This document shows positions 44,218 to 54,014 of a DNA stretch of 64,000 nt, in pieces. The position numbers were made by a program, and so were the translations under genes. Each line of letters begins with the position of its first letter. Position 1 is the first letter of the stretch. The DNA comes from Billgrantia montanilacus (GTDB lineage Bacteria > Pseudomonadota > Gammaproteobacteria > Pseudomonadales > Halomonadaceae): positions 62,568 to 126,567 of the forward strand of contig NZ_QPII01000013.1 in NCBI RefSeq assembly GCF_003336675.1, read 5' to 3'. The notes under the pieces are model-generated. The model saw only the letters and a list, made by a program, of their open reading frames with translations. It was not told the origin of the DNA and made no database searches.

Positions 44218-44529
44218 TCAGTAGCGCGCCTCGGTGGGGGTCCGGTAGAGATCCATCAGATACTCCTCCTTGGCGGGGGGCATCTGAAAGTAGTATCCCT
44301 TGTCTCGAATTCCCGCCATGACATCGCTCGCCTTGGCGCGTGCCATCGGCTTGTCCGCCGTCAGGATTAGCGTCATGGTCGAGACCGGCTTGCCGAAGCG
44401 TTCGAGCAATGCTTCGGGCACGTCCTTCAAGCCCTGGCGCTTATCCACGTAGAGGTACATCTCTTCCTTGCGCGAACTCTTGAAGATCTCGCACAGCAGC
44501 TTGTCGCCTTTCATGCGGTCGTCAGTCAT
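44218..44529 (-). CDS. ycgL: YcgL domain protein
   Basis: The 103-residue protein matches YcgL: KLLCEIFKSSRKEEMYLYV, the central PEALLERFGKP and the conserved end GYYFQMPPAKEEYL. No enzymatic role is established. Its start overlaps the rnd stop by four bases (ATGA), an order conserved in gammaproteobacteria. Confidence 0.9.
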   Translation of the reverse strand: MTDDRMKGDKLLCEIFKSSRKEEMYLYVDKRQGLKDVPEALLERFGKPVSTMTLILTADKPMARAKASDVMAGIRDKGYYFQMPPAKEEYLMDLYRTPTEARY

Positions 44530-45656
44530 GATTCATTCACCTCGGTAAGCGCGCTATCGAGAGCCTCGGCAAGGCACTCGCCCCGCCATCCACCCGGCAG
44601 GGGCAGCTCCTCGCCCTTCAGGTCGGCGGTTACCATGGACTCGAGCTCACGGCGGCGCAGCAACACCTCCGGTGCCAGGCCCAGTCGCTCGGCCTCTCCG
44701 TTGACCACTCGCTTGAGTGCCTTGAGACGTCGCTTGAAAGCCGGGTCCATGGGGGAAGGTAGCGCAGGGGGCAAGGCCTCGTCCTCGGCGCCCCTGGCCT
44801 CCTTCACCAGTGCCAGCAGCGTGTCGCCGTCGCGCTTGATGAGCCCCGGCTTGATGTCGTCGACCTCGGCAAGCTGATACCGATTCTCCGGCATGCGTTC
44901 GGCGATGCCATAGAGGACCCGATCATTCACCAGCCACCCCCGTGGCAGGTTGCGTCGCCGCGCCTCGCCTTCCCGCCATATCGTCAACAGCCGGTAGGCT
45001 TCCATCTGACGCGGGGAGAGCCGCCACAGCTGGCGGTGACGCAGATACCACTGCCCGTCCGCTCCCTCACTGCGTAGAGCCTGGGCCACCAGCTCGCTGC
45101 AATCCGCTTCCAACCAGCTCATGCGACCCAACTTCTCCAGGGACTCGCGCTGGTGCTCCCAGACCTTGAGCAGAAAGACAACGTCCAGGGCCGCATAGAG
45201 GCACTGGGATTCGCTCAGCGGGCGCACCAGCCAATCGGAGCGCGTCTCGTCCTTGGGCAGCACTTCGCCGGTCCAGTGCTCGACCAGGCGCTGATAGCCC
45301 ATGGCCGCATCCTCCCCCAGCAGGGACTGGGCGATCTGGGTATCGACCAGTGGCGCCACCGCCCCGCCCGCCCAGTGAGCGAGCACCTCCAGATCCTCGC
45401 TGCTGGCATGCAACAGCTTGAGCGGCCCTTCTCCCAGCAAGCGTCGGAAGGCATCGGTGCAGTCCACGGCCAGGGGATCGATCAGCCAGGCCGGCCCGCC
45501 GGCGGAGAACTGGATGAGCGCCGGCACCGGATGGAAAGTCTTCTCGCGAAAGAATTCGGTGTCCAGGGCGATGACCGAGGCATCCGCCACTTCGGCACAG
45601 GCAGCGTCTAGGGCATCGGGCGTATCGATCCAGCGAATCTCGGGGGTCAGGGACAT
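44526..45656 (-). CDS. rnd: ribonuclease D
   Basis: The 376-residue enzyme is a 3'-5' exonuclease that trims tRNA and other stable RNA. The DEDD acidic residues appear as ALDTEFFRE (motif I), LLHASSEDLEVL (II) and YAALDVVFL (III), and two HRDC-like domains follow. The start ATG 45656 is preferred; the frame extends 57 codons upstream into recR. It is first in rnd-ycgL-ycgN. Confidence 0.9.
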   Translation of the reverse strand: MSLTPEIRWIDTPDALDAACAEVADASVIALDTEFFREKTFHPVPALIQFSAGGPAWLIDPLAVDCTDAFRRLLGEGPLKLLHASSEDLEVLAHWAGGAVAPLVDTQIAQSLLGEDAAMGYQRLVEHWTGEVLPKDETRSDWLVRPLSESQCLYAALDVVFLLKVWEHQRESLEKLGRMSWLEADCSELVAQALRSEGADGQWYLRHRQLWRLSPRQMEAYRLLTIWREGEARRRNLPRGWLVNDRVLYGIAERMPENRYQLAEVDDIKPGLIKRDGDTLLALVKEARGAEDEALPPALPSPMDPAFKRRLKALKRVVNGEAERLGLAPEVLLRRRELESMVTADLKGEELPLPGGWRGECLAEALDSALTEVNES

Positions 45657-45684
45657 GCGGTCATCCGGCAATAGGAAAAGTGAA

Positions 45685-46293
45685 TCAGTCGCCGCGAAAC
45701 GGCAGGCGACCATTGAACGCGCGGCTGAGCGTGCCACCGTCGACATATTCCAGCTCGCCACCCATGGGCACACCATAGGCGAGCCGTGACAGCGATACCC
45801 CATATCGCTCGGCCAGTTGAGCGGCAATATAGTGGGCCGTCGCCTCGCCCTCCACGGTGGGGTTGGTCGCCAGGATGACCTCCGTCACCCCGCCTTCGGC
45901 CACGCGCGCTTCGAGCTGTTCCAGGCCGATATCTTCCGGGCCGATGCCATCGAGTGGCGACAGATGCCCATGGAGCACGAAATAGCGCCCCTTGTAGCCG
46001 CCGGCCTCTTCGATGGCCAACTGGTCGGCCGGCGACTCCACCACACAGAGCAGCGCATCATCACGTCGCCCGCTGGAACAGATAGTGCAGATATCTTCTT
46101 CAGTCAGCGTACGGCAGCGACGGCAATAGCCAACCTCTTCCAGTGCCTGTTCCAGCACCGCGGCCAGGCGACGGCCGCCGTCGCGGTCACGCTCGAGCAG
46201 ATGCATGGCCATGCGCTGCGCGGTCTTGGGGCCGACGCCGGGCAAGACGCGCAGCGACTCCATCAGTCTCTCGACAAGGGGAGAAAAGCTCAT
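45685..46293 (-). CDS. recR: recombination mediator RecR
   Basis: The 202-residue protein has the helix-hairpin-helix ([17 protein letters not shown]), the four-Cys zinc site ([16 protein letters not shown]) and the Toprim domain ([17 protein letters not shown]). With RecFO it loads RecA on gapped DNA. The gene starts three bases after ybaB, in the conserved dnaX-ybaB-recR order. Confidence 0.95.
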   Translation of the reverse strand: MSFSPLVERLMESLRVLPGVGPKTAQRMAMHLLERDRDGGRRLAAVLEQALEEVGYCRRCRTLTEEDICTICSSGRRDDALLCVVESPADQLAIEEAGGYKGRYFVLHGHLSPLDGIGPEDIGLEQLEARVAEGGVTEVILATNPTVEGEATAHYIAAQLAERYGVSLSRLAYGVPMGGELEYVDGGTLSRAFNGRLPFRGD

Positions 46294-46296
46294 CGC

Positions 46297-46623
46297 TTAG
46301 AAGGGCATCTTGAAGCCCGGCGGCAGGTTAAGCCCCGCCGTCGCCTCCTCCATCTTCTCACGGGAGCTGGCTTCCACCTTGCGTACGGCATCGTTCACCG
46401 CGGCGGCCAGCAGATCTTCGAGCAGCTCCTTGTCCTCCTCCATGACACTCTGGTCGATATCGACCTTGCTCACATCATGACGACCGTTCATGGTCACCTT
46501 GATCATGCCGGCCCCGGCTTCGCCGGTCACTTCGGCCTTGGCGACCTCCTCCTGGACGCGCTGCATCTTTTCCTGCATCTCCTGGGCCTGCTTCATCAGG
46601 TTGCCCATTCCACCTTTCATCAT
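46297..46623 (-). CDS. ybaB: YbaB/EbfC nucleoid-associated protein
   Basis: The 108-residue protein has the YbaB pattern: [18 protein letters not shown] at the start and [14 protein letters not shown] and [15 protein letters not shown] later. It binds DNA as a dimer. It sits between dnaX and recR. Confidence 0.95.
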   Translation of the reverse strand: MMKGGMGNLMKQAQEMQEKMQRVQEEVAKAEVTGEAGAGMIKVTMNGRHDVSKVDIDQSVMEEDKELLEDLLAAAVNDAVRKVEASSREKMEEATAGLNLPPGFKMPF

Positions 46624-46662
46624 GGTCGTTCCTCTCGTTTGGCTAAAAGCGACTGGTCGGTG

Positions 46663-48765
46663 TCAGGCCCGCGGCGATGCCTCGGCCGGCTTGACGCTGG
46701 AGGTGATCAAGCGTGCGCCGAACGCCTCCTGCAACTGGCGCACGTGCGGATCTTTCTCGAGGGCCTCGACCGCCACGGCATGTCGCTCCGCGGCAATGCG
46801 ATCGGCACGCTGTCGAGGGGTCTCCACCGCCTCCGGCAATGGCCCCGCCTCGATGATCACCTGACGCGTCACGCCGATGCCAGCCAGGGCGTCCTGCACT
46901 CGCCGGACATGGATCTCGGCATTCATGGCGTCCTGGCTCGGGTCCAAGCGCAACAGCAGACGGGTACCATTGTCGGATTCGACCACACAATGTGCTGCCA
47001 GGTTGCGTGTCAAGCCTCCCAAGCCCAGGGAATCGAAACGTTCCAACCAGGCCGAATGGTCGAAAAGTGCAGAGTCGTCGTCGGATACCTCCCCACTTGT
47101 CGGTGTCTCGGCGGGGACGGAATATGGCGTCTCCGCTGCCACATTCGCTTCTACAACAGCCGCTTCCACAACAGCCGCTTCCACGACCGCAGTCGGCTCG
47201 GGAGTTGTCTCGGGAGCCGTTTCAAGGACATTAGCCGGTCTGGGAGCCGCCGATTGATGGGCAGCAACCACAGTTTCCCCGGCATGCGGCGCCGGAGGGG
47301 GGGCAACGGCCACCTCGTTCGCCTCCTCCCCTAGGCCAAAGTTCTCGGTTTCAGCCACCGGCGGCGGTGCCGACGGTGCGTTCGGTGACGTGTCCGGCAC
47401 CGCCTCCCAGGGAGGCGGTGCTTCGGCCCGGCCCTGTGCCCTGGGCGGCTCACCCATCGGTTCCGATTCCGGCAGGCCATAGGTGTGAGACGAAGCGGTG
47501 TCAGGCGAAGCGATGCCAGGCGAAGCGGTGTCCGGCCCTGCGGCGACGGGCGTATCCCCGGCAGGATGAGAGCCGCCTGGCACGCCGTCTCCGGAAACCG
47601 ATGGCGTGGCTGGGCCGGGCTCCCCCCGCAGGGGCAGTGGTGTCTTCGCCGGCTGAGGCACACCCTGGGGACGGAAGGCCAGCATGCGCAGCAGCGTCAT
47701 CTCCAGGGCGGTACGCAGGTCGGGAGCATGAGCCATGTCGCCGCGCCCCTGGATGCCGATCTGATAGTAGAGCTGTATGTCCTCGGGCGTGAAGCGTGCA
47801 GCCAACCCCAGCAGCAGGTCGCGGTCGCCATGGCTGTTGTCCAGCGCCCCGGGCACCATCTGGGCAACCGCCAGGCGGTGCAGGACACCGGTGACATCGT
47901 CGAGCACCGCAGCGAAATCCGGCCCCTGTTCCGCCAGCTGGGACACCTCATTCAATACACGCGCCGCATCGACCTCCGCCAGCGCCTCGACCAGCGCCAC
48001 CACATGGCGGTGGTCCAGGGTGCCAAGCATGGCGGCCACATCGACGTGGCAAATCTGTCCCTGGCCAAAGGCAATGGCCTGGTCGGTCAGGCTCATGGCA
48101 TCGCGCATGGAGCCATCGGCCGCCTTGCCCAGCAGCCACAGGGCGCTCTCCTCGAAGCCGACCTGCTCCGCCTCGAGCACCTTGCCCAGGTGCTCGACGA
48201 TGCGCTCAGGCGGCATGTTCTTGAGCGTGAACTGGAGGCAGCGCGACAGTACCGTCGGCGGCAGCTTCTGCGGGTCGGTGGTGGCGAGCAGGAACTTGAC
48301 GTGGGGAGGCGGCTCTTCAAGGGTCTTGAGCAGGGCGTTGAAGCTGCTGGTGGAGAGCATGTGCACCTCGTCGATGAGATACACCTTGTAACGCCCCTGT
48401 GTTGGCGCGTACTGCACATTGTCGAGCAGTTCGCGGGTATCCTCCACCTTGGTGCGCGAGGCGGCATCGACCTCGATCAGGTCGACGAAGCGTCCCTCGT
48501 CGATGGCCCGGCAGCTGTCGCACTCGCCACAGGGCGTGGAGGTCACGCCCTCGTCACCATGACCCTTTGCCGTACAATTGAGACACTTGGCAAGTATCCT
48601 TGCCAGCGTCGTCTTGCCGACCCCGCGGGTGCCGGTGAAAAGATAGGCGTGGTGCAGGCGCCCCTGATCGAGCGCATTGACCAGCGCTCGCTGGACATGC
48701 TCCTGTCCAACCAATTCATGGAACGTGCGAGGCCGCCACTTGCGGGCCAGAACCTGATAGCTCAT
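46663..48765 (-). CDS. dnaX: DNA polymerase III subunit tau (DnaX)
   Basis: The 700-residue clamp-loader subunit has Walker A GTRGVGKTTLARIL, the zinc-binding CLNC...CGECDSC, Walker B YLIDEVHML and SRC sensor. Residues of about 370-560 form a low-complexity linker rich in Pro, Ala, Glu and Val before the tau-specific C-terminal domain. No A-AAA-AAG slippery site was noticed in the linker region, so a frameshift-made gamma product is not evident. Two 15-base tandem repeats lie in the linker. The start is ATG 48765. Confidence 0.93.
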   Translation of the reverse strand: MSYQVLARKWRPRTFHELVGQEHVQRALVNALDQGRLHHAYLFTGTRGVGKTTLARILAKCLNCTAKGHGDEGVTSTPCGECDSCRAIDEGRFVDLIEVDAASRTKVEDTRELLDNVQYAPTQGRYKVYLIDEVHMLSTSSFNALLKTLEEPPPHVKFLLATTDPQKLPPTVLSRCLQFTLKNMPPERIVEHLGKVLEAEQVGFEESALWLLGKAADGSMRDAMSLTDQAIAFGQGQICHVDVAAMLGTLDHRHVVALVEALAEVDAARVLNEVSQLAEQGPDFAAVLDDVTGVLHRLAVAQMVPGALDNSHGDRDLLLGLAARFTPEDIQLYYQIGIQGRGDMAHAPDLRTALEMTLLRMLAFRPQGVPQPAKTPLPLRGEPGPATPSVSGDGVPGGSHPAGDTPVAAGPDTASPGIASPDTASSHTYGLPESEPMGEPPRAQGRAEAPPPWEAVPDTSPNAPSAPPPVAETENFGLGEEANEVAVAPPPAPHAGETVVAAHQSAAPRPANVLETAPETTPEPTAVVEAAVVEAAVVEANVAAETPYSVPAETPTSGEVSDDDSALFDHSAWLERFDSLGLGGLTRNLAAHCVVESDNGTRLLLRLDPSQDAMNAEIHVRRVQDALAGIGVTRQVIIEAGPLPEAVETPRQRADRIAAERHAVAVEALEKDPHVRQLQEAFGARLITSSVKPAEASPRA
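47146..47190. repeat. three 15-base tandem repeats in the dnaX linker
   Basis: The unit CGCTTCTACAACAGC occurs three times in a row with one or two changes per copy. In frame on the minus strand it encodes repeated VVEAA residues. Confidence 0.7.
47489..47533. repeat. three 15-base tandem repeats in the dnaX linker
   Basis: GGCGAAGCGRTGYCA-like units occur three times in tandem at 47489, 47504 and 47519. On the minus strand they give the repeated SPDTA/SPGIA peptide of the linker. Confidence 0.7.
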
Positions 48766-49026
48766 GCAGCGCGGAATCCTTGCAGCTGGGCTGGCTGACA
48801 GCCGGTCTGGAAGTGCCTGCTCCGTCGCGAGTACCGCCCCGGACGTGCCGACCACGAAAGCAAACCACCATTCTACCGGCTGAGGCCTGGGGCGCAAAGC
48901 GCTGGCGCCAGGCCATGGTAGAAGTGCCGACGGTGGGCCCTCTCGCTACGCCAGGTTGGCCAATTCGCGACTCCGATGCCTATAGTGGGGCTTCGCCCCG
49001 ATACCGAGAACTGCGAGAGCCCCACC

Positions 49027-50238
49027 ATGGCATCTACCGCCCTTGACCGCATCGATGCCTTTCGCATCGCCCGCCTGCCCGATATCCGCTTCGGTGACGG
49101 CAGCATCCATCTCCTGCCGACGCTGATCGCCGACCACGGCAAACGCGTGATGGTGGTCACCGGCAAGCGCTCCTTCGTCGAATCGCAGCACTGGAGCGAG
49201 TTGGTGGCGGCCCTCGAGGCGCAGGGTGCGACCTGGCATCACGTCACCATCGAGGGTGAGCCCTCGCCGCAGCGAGTGGACGCCATTGTCAGTGAGCATA
49301 GCGACCGGGACATCGATGTGGTGGTCGCCATCGGCGGCGGCAGCGTGCTGGATGCCGCCAAGGCGGTGGCAGGGCTGCTGCGCCCCGGCAACTCGGTGAT
49401 GGACCACCTCGAAGGCGCAGGTCACGGCCTGCCCTACCGCGGCCCGGCGGTGCCGCTGATCGCCGTGCCGACAACCGCCGGCACCGGCAGCGAGGCGACC
49501 AAGAACGCCGTACTCAGCGTGCAGGGGGCAGACGGTTTCAAGAAGTCGTTTCGCGACGAGCGGCTGGTCGCCGCCGTGGCGCTGGTCGATCCCGAACTGC
49601 TGACACGCTGCCCCAAGGCGCAGATCGCCGCCAACGGTATGGACGCCTTCACACAGCTGCTGGAATCCTATGTCTCGCTGAATGCCAGCCCCGCCACCGA
49701 CGCCTTGGCTTGGTCCGGCATGCGGGCGTTCTGCTGTGGTTTCTGGGCGGCCTGGGAGGCGGATCACGCCGCGGCTGACCGCGGCTACGGCCAGCTGGCC
49801 TACGCCTCGTTGATGTCCGGGATTACCCTGGCCCAGGCGGGCCTGGGTTCGGTACACGGCCTGGCTTCTCCGCTGGGCGCCTTCTTCCCGATTCCCCACG
49901 GCACGGTATGCGGCACCCTGGTCGCCGAGGCCACGTCGATCAACGTTGCGGCGCTGCGTCAGCGAAACGCTGGCGGTGTGGCGCTAACCAAGTTCGGCGA
50001 GGTTGGCCGCCTGGTCAGCGGTGCGCCCGAACTGAGCGACAGCGACGCCTGCGATGCACTGGTCGCGACGCTGCGCGAATGGACTCAACGGCTGGAGATG
50101 CCGAGACTGGGCGCCTACGGCATTGGCCACAGCGATATCGAACGGGTGGTCGCCGGTGCCCGGGGCGGCAGCATGAAGACCAACCCGCTGGAACTCACCG
50201 ACGCCGAGCTGGGCGACCTGCTGACGAGACGGCTGTAG
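49027..50238 (+). CDS. iron-containing alcohol dehydrogenase
   Basis: The 403-residue protein is a group III, Fe-dependent alcohol dehydrogenase. AIGGGSVLDAAKA is the dinucleotide site and TTAGTGSEATKNAV follows; the metal ligands are the Asp and His in ANGMDAFTQL and GSVHGLASPLGAFFPIPHG. It interconverts an alcohol and an aldehyde or ketone, possibly a hydroxy acid. It starts at ATG 49027 and converges on a LysR gene one base apart, so it is not clearly part of the following operon. Confidence 0.85.
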   Translation: MASTALDRIDAFRIARLPDIRFGDGSIHLLPTLIADHGKRVMVVTGKRSFVESQHWSELVAALEAQGATWHHVTIEGEPSPQRVDAIVSEHSDRDIDVVVAIGGGSVLDAAKAVAGLLRPGNSVMDHLEGAGHGLPYRGPAVPLIAVPTTAGTGSEATKNAVLSVQGADGFKKSFRDERLVAAVALVDPELLTRCPKAQIAANGMDAFTQLLESYVSLNASPATDALAWSGMRAFCCGFWAAWEADHAAADRGYGQLAYASLMSGITLAQAGLGSVHGLASPLGAFFPIPHGTVCGTLVAEATSINVAALRQRNAGGVALTKFGEVGRLVSGAPELSDSDACDALVATLREWTQRLEMPRLGAYGIGHSDIERVVAGARGGSMKTNPLELTDAELGDLLTRRL

Positions 50239-50239
50239 C

Positions 50240-51181
50240 TCATCTCTCGCTCAGAGGCTCGTCAAGCGTCACGGCAGGATAGCCTCCCAGCAGCGCCCTG
50301 CCCCGTTCGCGCAGGAAATCGAGCACCCTGGCCTGCTTCCAGTTTTCCCGATAGACCAACCCGAAACTGAATGCCATGGACGGCGAGAACGGCCGCATCA
50401 CCACACCGTCGCGGTGAGTGAGCTGATCCTGGGCGGTAATCGGATTTATCACCGTGATACCGACATGGTTGGCTACCAGAGCGGTGATGGTGCCGATATT
50501 GGCCTCGGTCTTGCCGGCGATCTGCACCCGGTGCTGACTGGTCAACTCCAGCAGCGGGTTGGTACTGATGCTCGGCTGATTGCTGATCACCAGATGCTGG
50601 CCACTCAGGTCCTGCACGTCGATGCGCTCCTGCACCGCCAGCGAATGTCTCGCCGGTACCAGGCAGACGGCCTCGGTAGTGAACCATGGATCTACCCGCA
50701 GCACCCGCGATGTGATGGGCAGGGTGACGAAGCCGATGTCGGCATGACTCGACTCCACCGCAAGCTGGACCTCATGGCTCGACATCATGTCGAGGCTGAC
50801 GCTGAATTGCCGATTCTCCTCCAATAGTGCCGCCACCAGCCGTGGCACGAAGCCGAATGACAGCCCCGGTACCGCGGCAATGCGCAGTCGCGAGGTGCCG
50901 AACTCCTTGAGCGCCAGCACGCTGTGGCGCAACTCCTCGATATTGCCCATCAGGCGCAGGATTTCCTCGTAGAGCTCACGTGCCTCAGGCGTGGCCAACA
51001 GCCGGTTCTTCTCCCTCAGGAACAGCTGGATACCCAAGTTCTCCTCCAGCTGCGCCAGGGAGCGGCTCACTCCCGACTGGGTGATACCCAGGGTGCGTGC
51101 CGCCTGGGAGGCGGTACCCGCTTCGAACAGCGTCTTGAAGATCGCCAGCGCCTTGAGGGAGTGGATATTGACATCAGCCAT
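50240..51181 (-). CDS. LysR family regulator of the aminotransferase/CoA-transferase operon
   Basis: The 313-residue protein has the N-terminal LysR helix-turn-helix (SQAARTLGITQSGVSRSLAQLEENLG) and a periplasmic-binding-protein-like effector domain. It is divergent from the aminotransferase operon, with 111 AT-rich bases between them, which is the usual place for LysR activation of a target operon in response to its substrate. Confidence 0.88.
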   Translation of the reverse strand: MADVNIHSLKALAIFKTLFEAGTASQAARTLGITQSGVSRSLAQLEENLGIQLFLREKNRLLATPEARELYEEILRLMGNIEELRHSVLALKEFGTSRLRIAAVPGLSFGFVPRLVAALLEENRQFSVSLDMMSSHEVQLAVESSHADIGFVTLPITSRVLRVDPWFTTEAVCLVPARHSLAVQERIDVQDLSGQHLVISNQPSISTNPLLELTSQHRVQIAGKTEANIGTITALVANHVGITVINPITAQDQLTHRDGVVMRPFSPSMAFSFGLVYRENWKQARVLDFLRERGRALLGGYPAVTLDEPLSER

Positions 51182-51292
51182 GACTTTAACTCATAGAATT
51201 CGATAAAAAGATCATATATTGAAATACTTGCCGTTCGCTACATAGACTGCTGACAACCGTTCACAAACAAGTAACGATAATCGAGCGTCTCA

Positions 51293-52645
51293 ATGGACCC
51301 ATCACCCCTCTTCTATCAGGCGGGCCCCGCCCTGCCCGAAATCAGCCACGCTCAAGGCGTCTATCTCTGGGACGACACTGGCAGGCAGTACCTCGACGGC
51401 TGCTCCGGTGCCATTTCCTGCAACCTCGGCCACGGCCGTGACGACATCCGCGATGCCATGCTTGCCCAGCTCGACCGCGTGGCCTTCACCTATCGCACCC
51501 AGTTCGAAAACGCCCCCGCGGTGGCCTTGGCCAAGGCCCTGGTCGGCCTCACTCACGGACAACTGGAGAAAGTCTTCTTCGTCTCCAGCGGCTCAGAGGC
51601 GGTGGAATCGGCGCTGAAGCTGGCCCGCCAGTACTTCGTTGCCAGGGGCGAGCCACAGCGGCGGCGCTTCGTTTCGCTGCGCCCTTCCTATCACGGCAGC
51701 ACCCTGGGCGCCTTGGGCGTTACCGGCTATCACCCTCTGGAAGCCCCCTTCACCGATATCACCATCGGCTCCCTCAAGGTCGCCGGCCCCGATTTCTATC
51801 GCCATACCGACGCTGACGACACGCGACACGTGGCTCGGGTGCTTGCCGACACCCGTACCGCCATCGAGGCCGCCGGCCCCGACACCATCGCCGCCTTCGT
51901 GCTGGAGCCGGTGGGCGGTGCCAGCACCGGTGCGCGCATGCTCGACCGAGCCTACCTCGAGGGTATCCGGGCGCTGTGCGATGAGTACGGCTGCCTGCTG
52001 ATCCTCGATGAAGTGCTTACCGGTATCGGGCGCACCGGCGCCTGGTTCGCCTACCAGCACTACGGCGTCACACCCGATCTGCTGGCCACCGCCAAAGGGC
52101 TCGGCGCCGGCTACTATCCGGTGGGAGCGCTTCTCGCCCGCGCCGACATCGTAGAGACGGTGATGGCCTCGGGCGGCTTCCAGCACGGCCACACCTATGC
52201 CGGCAACCCGCTGGCCTGCGCTACCGGTCTGGCGGTGGTGGAGGCCATGCAACGCGAAGGCGTGCTCAGCAACGTTGCCGCACGCGGCCGGGAGCTGGAG
52301 GCTGGCCTCAAGGCACTCCAAGCTCGCTTCCCCTGGGTGGGAGACGTGCGCGGCATGGGGCTGCTATGGGGCGTGGAGCTGGTGGCCGACCCAGTCACCA
52401 AGGCTCCCTTCCCCGCCGAACATAACTACTTCGCCCGGATCGCCGCACTGGCCAAGGAAGAAGGCCTTCTGATCTACCCGCGGCGCACCCTGGACGGCCT
52501 GGCCGGTGACCATTTCCTGGTCACGCCGCCACTGATCATCGACGCCGCCGACACAGCCGAGCTACTCGACCGCCTCGAACGCGCCATGGTGCGCTTCGAC
52601 CGCGAAGTGGCCGCATCGGCACCAGCGAGCGCGCTGACACCCTGA
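51293..52645 (+). CDS. class III PLP-dependent aminotransferase
   Basis: The 450-residue enzyme is an omega- or beta-amino-acid type transaminase. SSGSEAVESALKLARQY binds PLP phosphate, ILDEVLTGIGRTG contains the PLP-interacting Asp, and TAKGLGAGYYPVGALL contains the Schiff-base Lys. It would convert an amine or beta-amino acid to a keto or aldehyde acid. It is the first gene of the operon and 24 bases from the CoA-transferase A gene. The substrate is inferred only from context. Confidence 0.85.
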   Translation: MDPSPLFYQAGPALPEISHAQGVYLWDDTGRQYLDGCSGAISCNLGHGRDDIRDAMLAQLDRVAFTYRTQFENAPAVALAKALVGLTHGQLEKVFFVSSGSEAVESALKLARQYFVARGEPQRRRFVSLRPSYHGSTLGALGVTGYHPLEAPFTDITIGSLKVAGPDFYRHTDADDTRHVARVLADTRTAIEAAGPDTIAAFVLEPVGGASTGARMLDRAYLEGIRALCDEYGCLLILDEVLTGIGRTGAWFAYQHYGVTPDLLATAKGLGAGYYPVGALLARADIVETVMASGGFQHGHTYAGNPLACATGLAVVEAMQREGVLSNVAARGRELEAGLKALQARFPWVGDVRGMGLLWGVELVADPVTKAPFPAEHNYFARIAALAKEEGLLIYPRRTLDGLAGDHFLVTPPLIIDAADTAELLDRLERAMVRFDREVAASAPASALTP

Positions 52646-52669
52646 CCGCCAGACGGAAAAGGCACTTTC

Positions 52670-53371
52670 ATGACGCTTCTCTATCAGAAATATCGCCCTA
52701 TCGAGGAGGCCGTTGCCGCCATCCCGCATGGCGCCTCGATCATGGTCGGCGGCTTCGGCTCGCCGGGCACGCCCTTCGCCCTGATTGACGAGCTGCTGGC
52801 CCAGGGCCAGCGCGACCTCACCCTGATCAAGAACGATGCCAACGAGCCGGGCATCGGCATCGGCAAGCTGATCGAGGCTGGCCGCGTCAGCCACCTGATC
52901 ACGTCGCACATCGGTCTCAACCGTGATGCCATCGCCGCGATGAACCGGGGCGAACTCCATGTGACGATGCACCCACAGGGACTCCTGGCGGAAAAGATCC
53001 GTAGTGCCGGCGCCGGCCACCATGGTTTTCTCACCGACATCGGTCAAGGAACGGAGATCGCGACTCGGCGCCGAGAGATCGAGCTGGAAGGCCGGACCTG
53101 GGGCATCGAGCCGGCGCTGTATGCCGATTTCGCTCTGGTCCACGCCGAGCGCGCCGATCGCTACGGAAATCTGATCTATCGCGCCACCGCCAGCAATTTC
53201 AATCCGCTGATGGCCATGGCCGCCGATACCGTCATCGCCCAGGCCTACCGTGTCGACGAACCCGGCAGCCTGGCGCCCGAGTCGATCCACACCCCCTGCG
53301 CTTTCGTCAGCCAGGTGGTGCAGGTCGCCCCCGCCACCAGCGAACAAGGGAGGCGCGCCCATGTCGGCTGA
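52670..53371 (+). CDS. 3-oxoacid CoA-transferase subunit A
   Basis: The 233-residue protein matches the alpha subunit of family I CoA-transferases (AtoD, PcaI and ScoA type), with IPHGASIMVGGFGSPGTP and GHHGFLTDIGQGTE (the shifted glycine loop). The alpha subunit binds CoA. It overlaps subunit B by 11 bases. The pair moves CoA from acetyl- or succinyl-CoA to a keto acid. Confidence 0.88.
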   Translation: MTLLYQKYRPIEEAVAAIPHGASIMVGGFGSPGTPFALIDELLAQGQRDLTLIKNDANEPGIGIGKLIEAGRVSHLITSHIGLNRDAIAAMNRGELHVTMHPQGLLAEKIRSAGAGHHGFLTDIGQGTEIATRRREIELEGRTWGIEPALYADFALVHAERADRYGNLIYRATASNFNPLMAMAADTVIAQAYRVDEPGSLAPESIHTPCAFVSQVVQVAPATSEQGRRAHVG

Positions 53372-54014
53372 TCAACAGCGCATCCTCACTCGCGCCGCCC
53401 GCGAGGTCATTCCGGGCCAGATCGTCAATCTGGGCATCGGCCTGCCCACCCGGCTGTTCCACTACCTGCCGGAGGACCTGGAGGTATTGGTGCACTCCGA
53501 GAATGGCGTGCTGGGCTGCCGCCCTCGCCATGCTGACGAGGCACCGGACTACGAGATGATCGACTCCGGCGGCGCCTATATCGCCACCCGCCCCGGCGCC
53601 AGTGTCTTCGACAGTGCCATCTCCTTCGCCATGATCCGCCGCAGCCGGGTCGACCTCACCTTCATGGGCGCCTTCGAGGTCGATGAGCTGGGCAATCTCG
53701 CCAACTGGAAGATTCCCGGCAAGTTCTCACCGGGTATCGGCGGCGCCATGGAGCTGGCCCAGAAGGTGAAACGTCTGGTGATCCTCTGCTCGCACAACGA
53801 CAAGCACGGCAACGCCAAGATTCTCCAGCGCTGCCGCCTGCCGCTGACCGCAGAGCGCTGCGTGTCGCGGATCATCACCGACAAGGCGGTGATGGACGTG
53901 ACCCCGCAGGGGCTCACCGTGGTGGATATCGCCGAGGGGCTCAGCGTTGCCGAGCTGCGCGAAGCCACCGACGCCAAACTGATCGTCGATGACGCGCAAC
54001 TGGGGAGGTTCTGA
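53361..54014 (+). CDS. 3-oxoacid CoA-transferase subunit B
   Basis: The 217-residue beta subunit has the catalytic Glu in VLVHSENGVLG and the conserved GGAMELAQKVKRLVILCSH. A glutamyl-CoA intermediate forms on this Glu. It overlaps subunit A at its start, and its stop overlaps the deacylase start (TGATG). Confidence 0.88.
   Translation: MSADQQRILTRAAREVIPGQIVNLGIGLPTRLFHYLPEDLEVLVHSENGVLGCRPRHADEAPDYEMIDSGGAYIATRPGASVFDSAISFAMIRRSRVDLTFMGAFEVDELGNLANWKIPGKFSPGIGGAMELAQKVKRLVILCSHNDKHGNAKILQRCRLPLTAERCVSRIITDKAVMDVTPQGLTVVDIAEGLSVAELREATDAKLIVDDAQLGRF

Noticed and set aside
46663..48765. Programmed frameshift signal in dnaX
   Set aside because: No slippery A-AAA-AAG or comparable run was found in the expected linker region.
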